The position numbers and the translations under genes are program-made. The notes under the pieces were generated by a model, which saw only the letters and a program-made list of their open reading frames with translations, was not told the DNA's origin and searched no databases. Source: a virus. Taken from it: a DNA stretch of 32,012 nucleotides. Location: positions 1 through 32,012 of IMG/VR virus record IMGVR_UViG_3300025000_000306; one strand, written 5' to 3'. Each line of letters starts with the position of its first letter. The stretch's first letter is position 1. Positions 23,208-30,503 of this stretch are shown here, one piece after another.

Positions 23208-23345
23208 TTACCGTTCTAACCCCATCGATTCATAAATCCTCTGAAATTCCTTTACATACCTTCTGGACTTCGCCCGGCATTTCTTTGATTTTCTATCACG
23301 CCAAACCACCATTAAACACTTAATGTAAAAAACAATCCTCTTCAT
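23208..23345 (-). CDS. Small basic protein (45 aa)
   Basis: The ATG at 23345 overlaps the stop of the upstream gene (ATGA) and follows GAAGGAG by 7 bases. The product is very basic: MKRIVFYIKCLMVVWRDRKS, then RAKSRRYVKEFQRIYESMG. It has a short hydrophobic N-terminus and could be membrane-associated or bind nucleic acid. It fills the gap before the kinase gene. The function is unknown. Confidence 0.6.
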   Translation of the reverse strand: MKRIVFYIKCLMVVWRDRKSKKCRAKSRRYVKEFQRIYESMGLER

Positions 23346-23665
23346 ACTGCAGCTCCTTCTCTACGGTCTTTTAACCTGTCTTTCAGAATGTTTTTAACCG
23401 ATTCACGGTACCGCTGTGGCAGGTTAAATACTGTAACCAATGTTTCACCTGCAAAAATGAACACTTTGTCATTATATATGCGAATGTTATTCGCTTTTTG
23501 GTTGTAGAAGTATTCCGCTGTTATAAACTTGTTAAGAGAGCCGGTAGTCTCAGCATGGGTGATACCTTTGTGAAAAGCATCTTTTGTCAGCTTTTCAACT
23601 GATTTCTTTGGTATTCCGCACCGGCTCCTGACTCGTTTGTTGCCATGATCCGAAATCTTAACCAT
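23342..23665 (-). CDS. Conserved hypothetical early protein (107 aa)
   Basis: I chose ATG 23665, 7 bases after AAGGGGG, over a GTG one codon upstream. The product reads VKISDHGNKRVRSRCGIPKK, then VEKLTKDAFHKGITHAETTG and VFIFAGETLVTVFNLPQRYR. The I-S-x-H-x-x-x-R start and the F-I-F strand pattern recall small RelE/DUF4258-like folds, so an RNA-binding role is possible. I do not assign a function. Confidence 0.7.
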   Translation of the reverse strand: MVKISDHGNKRVRSRCGIPKKSVEKLTKDAFHKGITHAETTGSLNKFITAEYFYNQKANNIRIYNDKVFIFAGETLVTVFNLPQRYRESVKNILKDRLKDRREGAAV

Positions 23666-23684
23666 CACAAAGCCCCCTTGAAAT

Positions 23685-23867
23685 CTAAAAAATAGCCTGA
23701 CTTATAATTAACGATACTGCCAGCAATACTATGGTGAGCTGTAGCCCCTTGGCGCTGTAATATACCTCATCACAAATAATAACCCTGAACCATTTGCTTA
23801 CCCTTGATATAAGAAACATACTGAAAATGATCCAGCTGACACCCAATACCTGAAATACCTCCGACAT
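23685..23867 (-). CDS. Small membrane protein with two transmembrane helices (60 aa)
   Basis: A strong AAGGAGG site precedes the ATG, which directly follows the gemA stop. Helix 1 is about residues 6-22 (QVLGVSWIIFSMFLISR) and helix 2 about 42-58 (LQLTIVLLAVSLIISQA), with a short charged loop between them. No family is recognised. It could be an envelope-directed early protein or a holin-like protein, although holins are normally late. Confidence 0.7.
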   Translation of the reverse strand: MSEVFQVLGVSWIIFSMFLISRVSKWFRVIICDEVYYSAKGLQLTIVLLAVSLIISQAIF

Positions 23868-24386
23868 TTAAACCTCCTTATAACTCCAGCCCAGCTTTAC
23901 TAGATATTTCTTTAATCCTTCAATTGCAATTCTGGCCTTTCCTGGTGTAAGGAACTTCACATCACTGGTGTGATTATACTTTTCCAGCCATCCCCGCAGC
24001 CGGTCATCCAGGGAAGCTTCTCCCGGAACTCTGTTTTTAAGCTCAAACATCATAGCCCTTATAAATTCAAGCTGCTTAAGTGAGGCCATGCCAGGGCGGG
24101 AGGTGAGACCAAAAGCGTATTGATTCCACCGGTCTTTAGATACTGTGTTTTTGGGCTTCTCTTTTATCCTGTCAACACCTTTCATATTGCCTTTGAGCCT
24201 GTCAATAACCTTAATTGCCTCATCACCTGTAAGCTCCGAGATATGTATTTTACCTGTGATTGATTCAACCATTTCATGAAGGGAATCTTTGGTCACCATG
24301 CGGTCAACAATACCTAGTTCCTGTCCAAGTGTATATATGATCTTAACTTGACTCTTGTTTATTTTGTATGTCCTGGCCCCGTACAT
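23868..24386 (-). CDS. gemA: GemA-family regulatory protein
   Basis: The 172-residue protein begins KINKSQVKIIYTLGQELGI and continues DSLHEMVESITGKIHISELT, the DUF1018/GemA family pattern of transposable phages. The later SRPGMASLKQLEFIRAMMFE resembles a duplicated helical motif. In Mu, GemA affects host gene expression through DNA supercoiling. The ribosome site AAGGAGG follows the terminator at 24407-24438. Confidence 0.9.
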   Translation of the reverse strand: MYGARTYKINKSQVKIIYTLGQELGIVDRMVTKDSLHEMVESITGKIHISELTGDEAIKVIDRLKGNMKGVDRIKEKPKNTVSKDRWNQYAFGLTSRPGMASLKQLEFIRAMMFELKNRVPGEASLDDRLRGWLEKYNHTSDVKFLTPGKARIAIEGLKKYLVKLGWSYKEV

Positions 24387-24406
24387 GAAAACCTCCTTTC
24401 TAGTAA

Positions 24407-24438
24407 AAACACAGGGAAGCTTTTGCCTCCCTGTGTTT
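24407..24438 (-). terminator. Intrinsic terminator inside the early operon
   Basis: An 11-bp perfect stem (AAACACAGGGA / TCCCTGTGTTT) with a 10-base loop is followed by TTTTTA on the minus strand. It separates the transposition genes (A, B, gam) from gemA and later genes. Some read-through or antitermination is needed for the downstream genes. Confidence 0.9.
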
Positions 24439-24448
24439 CATAACTTCT

Positions 24449-24685
24449 TTATTCCGCATCTTCCGTTTTATCGGTCTCGAAGACCTTTTCAACCTTGATT
24501 TCCACCATGTAATTATCTTCCTGGCTGAAACATTTGGTGAAAGCTCCTACCCCCTGAAGTACATTATCCAGCTCTGATCCTGAAACCTTTTTAGTAATAT
24601 TAACTGCAATTTCTTCTTTAGGCTGGATGCTCTTCATAACCTTCTGTGGAGTGTTTGCTGCATTAGTTGCCGGTGTATTCCGCAT
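24449..24685 (-). CDS. Hypothetical protein after gam (78 aa)
   Basis: The start ATG 24685 shares TGATG with the gam stop. The product starts with an Asn/Ala/Thr/Pro-rich stretch (RNTPATNAANTPQKVMK), followed by a beta segment (EIAVNITKKVSGSELDNVLQ) and an acidic tail (VEKVFETDKTEDAE). No family is recognised. Coupling to gam suggests a linked role in transposition. Confidence 0.7.
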   Translation of the reverse strand: MRNTPATNAANTPQKVMKSIQPKEEIAVNITKKVSGSELDNVLQGVGAFTKCFSQEDNYMVEIKVEKVFETDKTEDAE

Positions 24686-25173
24686 CAAGTATCAATCCTT
24701 TCTGTATTTACCTCATAATAAAATTTGTCTCCGACCTTTCGTTTAGCTCCGATCTTCAAGAGGGATGCATCATCATACTTTTCAAGCTCTTCTTTATTAA
24801 GCTTTTCGGTTGTGATAATGCAATCTGTCATTCTATTCTGCTTGCAGGCTTCGATTATAGCTTTGATATTCCTGATTGTTATGGTTGCAGCTTTCCTGAA
24901 GCCCACGGTACCATAAAGCATTTTTTTGGATTTTGCAGTAATAAACTCATTTGCATAGCTTTCGGTAAATTCCTGAATATTTGTTTCCAGCTTGGTTTTT
25001 CTTTCCAGTAGGGAAGCGGAATCCCTTTCTGAATCAGCCTTGATTGTGTTGATCCTCTCATTCATATCGTTTTCGATAGTTGAGACTTTTCTGTCGATGT
25101 CACCGATTTCTTTGATCGCCTGGTTGACCTCATCCCAATTCCTGAATACTAACAGACCTTTTTCCTTTGCCAA
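24685..25173 (-). CDS. gam: Mu Gam-like host-nuclease inhibitor
   Basis: The start is TTG 25173 with AAGGAGTGG upstream. The 162-residue protein is a long coiled coil (IKEIGDIDRKVSTIENDMNE) followed by LYGTVGFRKAATITIRNIKA, the typical Gam core, and a C-terminal KIGAKRKVGDKFYYEVNTE. Mu Gam is a Ku-like dimer that binds linear phage DNA ends and protects them from RecBCD-type nucleases. It is in the expected place after B. Confidence 0.93.
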   Translation of the reverse strand: MAKEKGLLVFRNWDEVNQAIKEIGDIDRKVSTIENDMNERINTIKADSERDSASLLERKTKLETNIQEFTESYANEFITAKSKKMLYGTVGFRKAATITIRNIKAIIEACKQNRMTDCIITTEKLNKEELEKYDDASLLKIGAKRKVGDKFYYEVNTERIDT

Positions 25174-25524
25174 TTAAACCACTCCTTCTTCTTGTTTATT
25201 TGTGCTTTCCCTAAAGACATTTATTACATGACCATCATTACATAAAAGCAGCATGCCTTTATTCTTATAAATATCTTGTGCCTGCTCCACGGTCATCGTA
25301 TCTAAGGGAAATGGATTAGATACCCCCTCAAATTCTTCAACGGCTCTTTCTAAAGCCATCAAAGACACTTGCAAATCCTTCATTACCTTCGCTGCATATT
25401 CAGCACATTTCTTTTCAGCAGCTTCTTCAATCCTTGCCACAGCCGTGGCTTTGTCCATAACACCTTCTTCAACACTGTTTATTACCATTAACGCGGTATC
25501 TGTAAATGTTAATTTGCTTTTCAT
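25174..25524 (-). CDS. Hypothetical early protein (116 aa)
   Basis: I chose ATG 25524, behind GGAGG, over an upstream in-frame start that would overlap the preceding gene. The product reads DTALMVINSVEEGVMDKATA, then KKCAEYAAKVMKDLQVSLMA (a long helix) and NKGMLLLCNDGHVINVFRE. It ends one base before the gam start codon. No family is recognised. Confidence 0.75.
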   Translation of the reverse strand: MKSKLTFTDTALMVINSVEEGVMDKATAVARIEEAAEKKCAEYAAKVMKDLQVSLMALERAVEEFEGVSNPFPLDTMTVEQAQDIYKNKGMLLLCNDGHVINVFRESTNKQEEGVV

Positions 25525-25543
25525 GCAATCATCCTCCGTTTTC

Positions 25544-25744
25544 TTATTCAAGCCATTCCATGACTTTCTTCTCAAAATACTGGTCTGAAGCTTCACCATC
25601 CAGGTATCTTTCTACTGTCTGCCGTGATTCTCCGAGTTGTAAAGCTATAACATGAGTGGAAAGCTTGCATCGGTTCATTTCTGATTTCAGTCTAGATCTT
25701 GGTTCCTTAATCATCGTGATTGCTCTCGCAATGGTAGTTGTCAT
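25544..25744 (-). CDS. Small HTH protein next to MuB-like gene (66 aa)
   Basis: The product (SRLKSEMNRCKLSTHVIALQ, GESRQTVERYLDGEASDQYF) has a lambda-repressor-like helix-turn-helix resembling the N-terminal domain of MuB. It starts after AGGAGG, 14 bases downstream of the B-like stop. It may modulate target-site or operator binding. The function is inferred from the fold only. Confidence 0.75.
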   Translation of the reverse strand: MTTTIARAITMIKEPRSRLKSEMNRCKLSTHVIALQLGESRQTVERYLDGEASDQYFEKKVMEWLE

Positions 25745-25758
25745 TTGCTTACCTCCTG

Positions 25759-26718
25759 TTATAGCATCATCATCCTACTTGCCTGCCGAATGATGTCAAG
25801 AGTTATTTCACCATCCCGTGATACAAGTTTGAATATGTTGTCCAGTGTGAAGTCAAGTAACCTAAAGCACCCTGATTTCTGATTTGTGCCTCTTTGAATC
25901 ATTTCTTCCATAGCATCATTTGTGAAATTGTATCCGGATAGATATTCCTCGACTTCCTTCCTGGTCAATCCATTCAGTGGATGCTTGTTTTTTACCCTAT
26001 TGGCAAACCTCGGAAGGTAAACATTCAACATTTTAATCAGATTTGGTTCGCCTGATATAACAATCCCTACTTTTTTCTCAGCATCAATTTCGCTTTTGTC
26101 ATAAATGGATCTCAGTATCTCCATCTTTTTTTGCGTGTGCTTGCTAAGGAGCTTGTCAGCCTCATCGATTATAAGCAGGTAGCCTTCATTTATAATGAAG
26201 AATTCCCGGATGTGTTTAAGCCGTTTTGCAATTGTGCCGTACATTATGGGAAGCCCCAGCCCTTCTTCAATCGCCTCGACCAGGTCCTTACTAGACATGG
26301 TATCGTCACATTCTATGTAGCACACATGATCGGTTTTTGCATACTGCTTAAGAGTATAGGTCTTTCCATAACCAGTCTTTCCGCAGATAACTCCAAGGTC
26401 TCTGTCATCCTGGCATGTTTGGCATAGTCCAATAATTTCTTTGGCATCCCTTGATAAATAAAATTTGGATCTTTCAGCTGTCACTGATAATTGAAACTCT
26501 TCAGGTAGCTCACCTTCAGCCTTAAAAAAACTTATAATTGCTTTTTCAACGTTTTTTGGATTTGTATATTTCCCTGAAAAGTATTGTGATAATGCCGTTC
26601 TTGAATATTTTATCATTTTCCCGAAAGCCTCATTATCAAGATCGTGGCGTCTCATGTATTCCAACGCCAATGTGGATATATCCTTCTTTAATGGATATAC
26701 TTTTGCTGCAGTATTCAT
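25759..26718 (-). CDS. MuB-like AAA+ transposition target protein
   Basis: The 319-residue protein has an N-terminal helix-turn-helix (residues about 14-60, EAFGKMIKYSRTALSQYFSG), Walker A GKTGYGKT (113-120) and Walker B LLIIDEAD (181-188). Sensor-like regions follow (GIVISGEPNLIKML, FANRVKNKHPL). MuB binds DNA as ATP filaments, chooses the target and stimulates the transposase; it also gives target immunity. It follows the A gene by 19 bases in the usual order. Confidence 0.95.
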   Translation of the reverse strand: MNTAAKVYPLKKDISTLALEYMRRHDLDNEAFGKMIKYSRTALSQYFSGKYTNPKNVEKAIISFFKAEGELPEEFQLSVTAERSKFYLSRDAKEIIGLCQTCQDDRDLGVICGKTGYGKTYTLKQYAKTDHVCYIECDDTMSSKDLVEAIEEGLGLPIMYGTIAKRLKHIREFFIINEGYLLIIDEADKLLSKHTQKKMEILRSIYDKSEIDAEKKVGIVISGEPNLIKMLNVYLPRFANRVKNKHPLNGLTRKEVEEYLSGYNFTNDAMEEMIQRGTNQKSGCFRLLDFTLDNIFKLVSRDGEITLDIIRQASRMMML

Positions 26719-26737
26719 ATATCAATACCCCCATTAT

Positions 26738-28819
26738 TTATAAATTTTGTAGTTTTGCAAAAAACTCTTCAGACTTCTTGAGATAATACTCATTAGGTTG
26801 ATATTCATCCTTCGATTTCTTATCCCTGGCTTCATTCCGGTACTGCTTGTCATCAGGCATACTTACAACCTTCGGATTCTTGCCTTTTGTCTCAGGTGTG
26901 ATCACCTTCCGTCCTTCACTCAGATCCACACGTTCTTCATAAGGCATTTGCATATACTTGATTTCACTCATCATGTCCTTGTATTCCTGATGCTGTGACT
27001 TGATATGCTCTACCAATGCCCTCTCATTGGACTTGGGAGATATTTTCAAAAGCTCATAGCATGAAGCATCGCAAATCTTTTTCCCAGCCTTGTCATAGAC
27101 ATGAATTACCGACACATCATCCGGATCGTATTTAACCCTGACATTATCACGCCTGTACTGACTCAATGCAGGATGTGTATAATAGAAGTTCTTGAACATC
27201 TTGATTCCTTCGGGCCTTACAAACCTTATAACCGTTGTCATCAGCAAGCTCTCTGCAAAATCAAGAGGCGGAGCAGGTTTCTCATAACGATCAGCATGGT
27301 TGAATACTTCTATCGGTTTTGGAATAGCTTCACCCTGATCTTTGAGGCCTTCATGTATCCTGGCATGGTATTTGGGAAGCCAAACCTGAAACCTTTGTGC
27401 TAAGCTCTCCATAGACTCAACCAGTCCCTTTTCACCCATCTTTTTAATATTACGCTTGATCTTGGCTTCCGTACTGGAGCCGGTAAGTGTACCTGTATAT
27501 GTATTGCTTTCTTTGGAAAAATCCTCACACACAGTACCAAACATGCGTTCAATCTGAGCTTTGGAAAATGAATGATAAGGCATAGCCCTTATATCATCCT
27601 CTATACCTGCACCACGGAAGAAGCCTTTTACATCTGAGTCCAGAGTAAACTTTTCCGTCCTTGGCCTACCTGTAAGGCACTGTGCTGTAAAATCCTTACC
27701 ATTATCGATGTAAATGTACTTCGGGCAGCCATAAGGGAGCCTGGAATCCTTTTTCTCATATATCATGTTGAGAATGCTTTTTTTGATGACCTGACTATCC
27801 GGTATTTCGCATATTGCCCATCCAACCAGGCAGCGTGATCGCAAGTCTATCCATGCCAAAAGGTGTGGCCGTATATAGTCAACTGTCCCGTTTTTACGTT
27901 TGATTTCTACCCAGCAGTCAAAGGTATGTCCATCACCCATAACCACTTCCATCACCATCAATGCTCCGGTGTCACGCTTCTTCTTGCCCATGTACTTACC
28001 TTGCCATGCCTTTTTGCCTTTTTGAAGCAGATATTCGGCGCTGGACCTCGTTTCAAGCAAGTGTTTTATGTACCTGTCAACTGTATGGTAACTTGGTATA
28101 GAACCCCAGCATTTTTCAGCAGCTTTCTCTTCGAAGCAGCGGTAAATCTTTTTAACCTTCCATTGATTTTCTGATACCAGTTGGTTAAAGCGGAGGTTCT
28201 CAATAAGAGCTTTCATTTCTTCAGTTAAGGAAGGGAAGTTATCCTTTTCTCTGGGATCTCGTGCAAATGCCAACACCTTGAAATATTCATAATTCTTTTC
28301 GGTCTGGCTTCCACACTTTCTTCCAATCTTTTCTGCCCAGGCACAAGCTTTCATATAATCTCTCATCTTGCGGTAAAAACTACCCCATGACATGTTTAGT
28401 TTTTTTGCCATTTTCATTGAGAAATCTGTCTTTTCGTTATGCGGTATATCCTGCAATTCCTCAATATGCTCTGCAATGGTTTTTGAAAGCTCTACCGCCG
28501 TATAATAATGCTTCTTATAATTCTCAATGTACCAGTTAAGATCAATATCAATGTACCAGGGCATTTCCTGTGACTGCTTCTTTCCAAATTCAACAGCCAC
28601 TATTTTTTCTTTTGCCCTGTATTCCTTCCTGGCCTTTGAAGTCAAACAATCAACTGCAATCCATATTCTATCCTTGCCGCCTGATTCCGATGATTCAGTT
28701 ATCAAGTCGAAATCATCAGGATTGCGTTGTATTTTTTTTCTATATGTTTCAAAGCTAATTCCCTCGAGTTTCGCGGCTTCTAATATGGTAACATAGCCTT
28801 TACTTTGCATATCCTGCAT
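26738..28819 (-). CDS. MuA-like DDE transposase
   Basis: The 693-residue protein has an N-terminal DNA-binding part (SKGYVTILEAAKLEGISFET, MuA I-alpha-like winged HTH), further HTH-rich end-binding regions to about residue 260, and an RNase H-like core. The catalytic residues fit Asp296 (VMGDGHTFD), Asp372 (IDNGKDF) and Glu424 (SKAQIERMFGT). The C-terminal part (beta barrel and B-binding tail) starts near residue 530. It cuts and joins phage ends in integration and replicative transposition. The start ATG 28819 follows AAGGAGGGGG. It shares the early operon with B and gam. Confidence 0.96.
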   Translation of the reverse strand: MQDMQSKGYVTILEAAKLEGISFETYRKKIQRNPDDFDLITESSESGGKDRIWIAVDCLTSKARKEYRAKEKIVAVEFGKKQSQEMPWYIDIDLNWYIENYKKHYYTAVELSKTIAEHIEELQDIPHNEKTDFSMKMAKKLNMSWGSFYRKMRDYMKACAWAEKIGRKCGSQTEKNYEYFKVLAFARDPREKDNFPSLTEEMKALIENLRFNQLVSENQWKVKKIYRCFEEKAAEKCWGSIPSYHTVDRYIKHLLETRSSAEYLLQKGKKAWQGKYMGKKKRDTGALMVMEVVMGDGHTFDCWVEIKRKNGTVDYIRPHLLAWIDLRSRCLVGWAICEIPDSQVIKKSILNMIYEKKDSRLPYGCPKYIYIDNGKDFTAQCLTGRPRTEKFTLDSDVKGFFRGAGIEDDIRAMPYHSFSKAQIERMFGTVCEDFSKESNTYTGTLTGSSTEAKIKRNIKKMGEKGLVESMESLAQRFQVWLPKYHARIHEGLKDQGEAIPKPIEVFNHADRYEKPAPPLDFAESLLMTTVIRFVRPEGIKMFKNFYYTHPALSQYRRDNVRVKYDPDDVSVIHVYDKAGKKICDASCYELLKISPKSNERALVEHIKSQHQEYKDMMSEIKYMQMPYEERVDLSEGRKVITPETKGKNPKVVSMPDDKQYRNEARDKKSKDEYQPNEYYLKKSEEFFAKLQNL

Positions 28820-28831
28820 TCAACCCCCTCC

Positions 28832-28861
28832 TTTACATCATCAGATTTTTTGTGCTATAAT
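28832..28861 (+). promoter_or_regulatory. Plus-strand promoter facing away from the transposase gene
   Basis: TTTACA (28832-28837), an 18-base spacer and a perfect TATAAT (28856-28861) lie on the plus strand, opposite to the early operon. The start would be near 28868. Confidence 0.6.
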
Positions 28862-28867
28862 GGGGGA

Positions 28868-28936
28868 GAAGTGAGATAAGAGGGACAGTGTTGAAGAGTA
28901 TCTGTGGTTTGGGACCTGCAGGATGCTCTTTTTATT
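28868..28936 (+). ncRNA. Candidate small RNA antisense to the leader of the transposase gene
   Basis: Between the plus-strand promoter and the end of a T-run (28929-28936) lies a stretch of about 70 bases. Its 3' half folds into a long hairpin: AGAGTATC (28895-28902) pairs with GATGCTCT (28922-28929), with inner pairs TGT/GCA and GGT/ACC around the loop TTGGG and two one-base bulges. TTTTATTT follows. Promoter plus intrinsic terminator with no ribosome-bound frame is the signature of a small RNA. It is antisense to the early mRNA between the 118-aa gene and A. Confidence 0.55.
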
Positions 28937-28985
28937 TCCATCCGCTCTTCTCGCTTCTTTTATGTCTCCACCATTATTCAGCCTG

Positions 28986-29342
28986 TTAAACAGCTGCTTT
29001 TTCTTCAGTAATTGTCTCATTGGTATTTTCATTTGTAATCACTTTCCTTTGCGCTCTGTAATACTCAAGTTGTTTATTAAGATGCTTTTCAGTATCCAGA
29101 AATGCCTTGAACTGACTGTTATACCTAGCAAGGAACTCTTTGGCTTCATTTATCAGCTCAGTTTTCTTTTTGTCTACCATGTCAAGCTGATCATACAAGC
29201 ACAGTTCCATATACCTCATATATGTTTCCTGTGAATCAGTACTTATTCCCTCAAATTCATTTACCAGCTTTGCAATTTCTCCGAAGCCTTCCTTATATTC
29301 ATCAAGTAAAATAAGCTTCTTGTTTTCCAGTACATTTTTCAT
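28986..29342 (-). CDS. Coiled-coil early protein between ner-like gene and transposase (118 aa)
   Basis: The protein is helical and charged: KLILLDEYKEGFGEIAKLVN, MELCLYDQLDMVDKKKTELI, NEAKEFLARYNSQFKAFLDT. It starts after AGGAG and lies 12 bases from the HTH gene. No family is recognised. Its place within the first early genes suggests a role in transposition or host takeover. Confidence 0.75.
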   Translation of the reverse strand: MKNVLENKKLILLDEYKEGFGEIAKLVNEFEGISTDSQETYMRYMELCLYDQLDMVDKKKTELINEAKEFLARYNSQFKAFLDTEKHLNKQLEYYRAQRKVITNENTNETITEEKAAV

Positions 29343-29354
29343 CCAACTCGCTCC

Positions 29355-29576
29355 TTATGCACATTTTGTTAATTTATCCTTGTCCAGCTTAAGTACTTCG
29401 ATTATTCTATCCATATACTTTGCACCGGATCTTTCCCCATAGAGGATATAAGTTATATAGTTGTAGTTGGCACCAATCAGCTGAGACAGCTCTTTTTTGG
29501 TCATATCCAGTTCTATCATCCTCTTCCTGATGATCTTACCTATAGGTGCCAGTTTCTTCTTGCGTCTATTTGCCAT
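29355..29576 (-). CDS. Ner-like HTH regulator (73 aa)
   Basis: After a basic start (MANRRKKKLAP) comes a Cro/C1-type helix-turn-helix at residues about 15-65 (IRKRMIELDMTKKELSQLIG, NYITYILYGERSG). In Mu, the small Ner protein turns down early and repressor promoters after the first burst; the same size, strand and place fit here. GGAGGCG lies 8 bases before the ATG, inside the end of the small frame upstream. Confidence 0.85.
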   Translation of the reverse strand: MANRRKKKLAPIGKIIRKRMIELDMTKKELSQLIGANYNYITYILYGERSGAKYMDRIIEVLKLDKDKLTKCA

Positions 29577-29577
29577 T

Positions 29578-29685
29578 TTAAAACGCCTCCGTTTCCTTAG
29601 TAGTGTTATTTGTATGAAAAGCTTTCTTTGCTTTTACGGCATCCAGTGAGATCCACCGGTGACATGACCGCTTTATGAAAGGCAA
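29578..29685 (-). CDS. Possible small protein with TTG start (35 aa)
   Basis: A TTG at 29685 follows AAGGTGA at a good distance, and the frame ends one base before the Ner-like ATG. The product reads MPFIKRSCHRWISLDAVKAK and then KAFHTNNTTKETEAF. It fills the 126-base gap between two genes. Without homologues its reality is uncertain; the spacing to the next start is its best support. Confidence 0.45.
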   Translation of the reverse strand: MPFIKRSCHRWISLDAVKAKKAFHTNNTTKETEAF

Positions 29686-29702
29686 TTAAATTCACCTTAC
29701 GC

Positions 29703-29996
29703 CTAAGTTTTTGATGTGTAGCCTCTTTTTTCATAATCACTTACAGCTGTTTCAAAATCTGAATGTTCATAATGTCCATTGTTTAAGGTATCAAAGCTTG
29801 AATTGTACATCCATGTTGCATATATATTTCTTTCTTTATTCCAACCGAGTACATCAAATAGGTAATGATCTTCTGGATGATCTGAATGTCTTTGTACTTT
29901 TAACAAAAGGTAACCTAATCTACTGCACTCTGCAAATATTTTAGTATAAACTTCCGGTTGTATAATTAAGCGTTCTTCTGTTTTTAACCTACTCAT
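29703..29996 (-). CDS. First gene of the early operon, hypothetical (97 aa)
   Basis: The product reads RLKTEERLIIQPEVYTKIFA, then SRLGYLLLKVQRHSDHPEDH and NIYATWMYNSSFDTLNNGHY. It is rich in aromatic residues and polar, with a mixed alpha/beta pattern. The ribosome site AGGAGG lies 8 bases from ATG 29996. It is the first frame behind the structured leader. No family is recognised. Confidence 0.75.
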   Translation of the reverse strand: MSRLKTEERLIIQPEVYTKIFAECSRLGYLLLKVQRHSDHPEDHYLFDVLGWNKERNIYATWMYNSSFDTLNNGHYEHSDFETAVSDYEKRGYTSKT

Positions 29997-30044
29997 ATGA
30001 AAACCTCCTGAATATTAATCCATCCTCATATCTGCCCACATTCA

Positions 30045-30399
30045 CCCCGGTATTACACTCCGGCTCCCCGCATCCATGGTGCGGATCAACGCTATTACTG
30101 GTTACCCTGGTCCATACACGCCCGGCTAAAAAATTTGCCTGGCTCGGATGGCATCTTACTAAATAAACTCATGTATTCAGTTGTCAATGGCACAAGCGAG
30201 GGTGCCTGCAAGATCCGATGTTTTGATATGCTTTATTTCCCAAACTTCTCAACATTTCTGTCAATTATGTTTGCCGGGTGCCGCTTCCGCGTGAGCACCT
30301 ATTTTGGGATGAAGCAGATTCTCGTTTACTAGAGAACGCATGTTTTGACTAGATTGAATCACGCTGCCGTGATATATTGTTGATGTTTGATATCACCAC
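30045..30399 (-). ncRNA. Structured early leader RNA, unrecognised class
   Basis: These 355 bases lie between the early promoter and the first early gene, carry no credible gene and are visibly richer in G and C than their surroundings. On the minus strand they form successive helices: ATCACG/CGTGAT with loop GCAG (30358-30373); GTTCTC/GAGAAT (30318-30337); GGTGC/GCACC enclosing CGC-GGAA-GCG, a GNRA tetraloop (30277-30299). A three-way junction is closed by TCGGAT/ATCCGA (30213-30218 with 30144-30149), with arms GGCAC/GTGCC (30189-30206) and ACTGAATA/TATTTAGT (30158-30181). UCCGCA/UGCGGG follows (30067-30085). Three of these helices need G-U pairs that exist only on the minus strand, which sets the RNA orientation. 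Confidence 0.65.
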
Positions 30400-30405
30400 A
30401 TATAT

Positions 30406-30434
30406 ATTATAAGTTTGATTACCGTACTTGTCAA
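30406..30434 (-). promoter_or_regulatory. Early promoter (Pe-like), consensus
   Basis: On the minus strand TTGACA (30434-30429), a 17-base spacer and TATAAT (30411-30406) make a perfect sigma-A promoter. The start of transcription would be near 30399. The first operator-like repeat (30413-30426) lies inside the spacer, so bound repressor would block polymerase. Confidence 0.88.
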
Positions 30435-30489
30435 TAAAAAAGTTTGATTACCGTATAAAATATATAGGTTGGTCTGTTCGATTATCGTA
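30413..30489 (+). promoter_or_regulatory. Three operator-like direct repeats between early promoter and repressor gene
   Basis: GTTTGATTACCGTA occurs at 30413-30426 and 30442-30455, and GTTCGATTATCGTA at 30476-30489. Starts are 29 and 34 bases apart, about three helix turns. They cover the early promoter and the region before the repressor start. They are the likely sites for the repressor and the Ner-like protein. Confidence 0.8.
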
Positions 30490-30503
30490 CAGGGGGAGAG
30501 TTT

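Noticed and set aside
28841-29032. Minus-strand frame of 63 codons between the 118-aa gene and the transposase
   Set aside because: It overlaps the end of the 118-aa gene without a ribosome site. A shorter 28-codon frame there also lacks one. The candidate antisense RNA explains the region better.
30135-30332. Plus-strand open frame of 65 codons inside the early leader
   Set aside because: No ribosome site. It is antisense to the structured leader, whose G-U pairs favour the minus strand.
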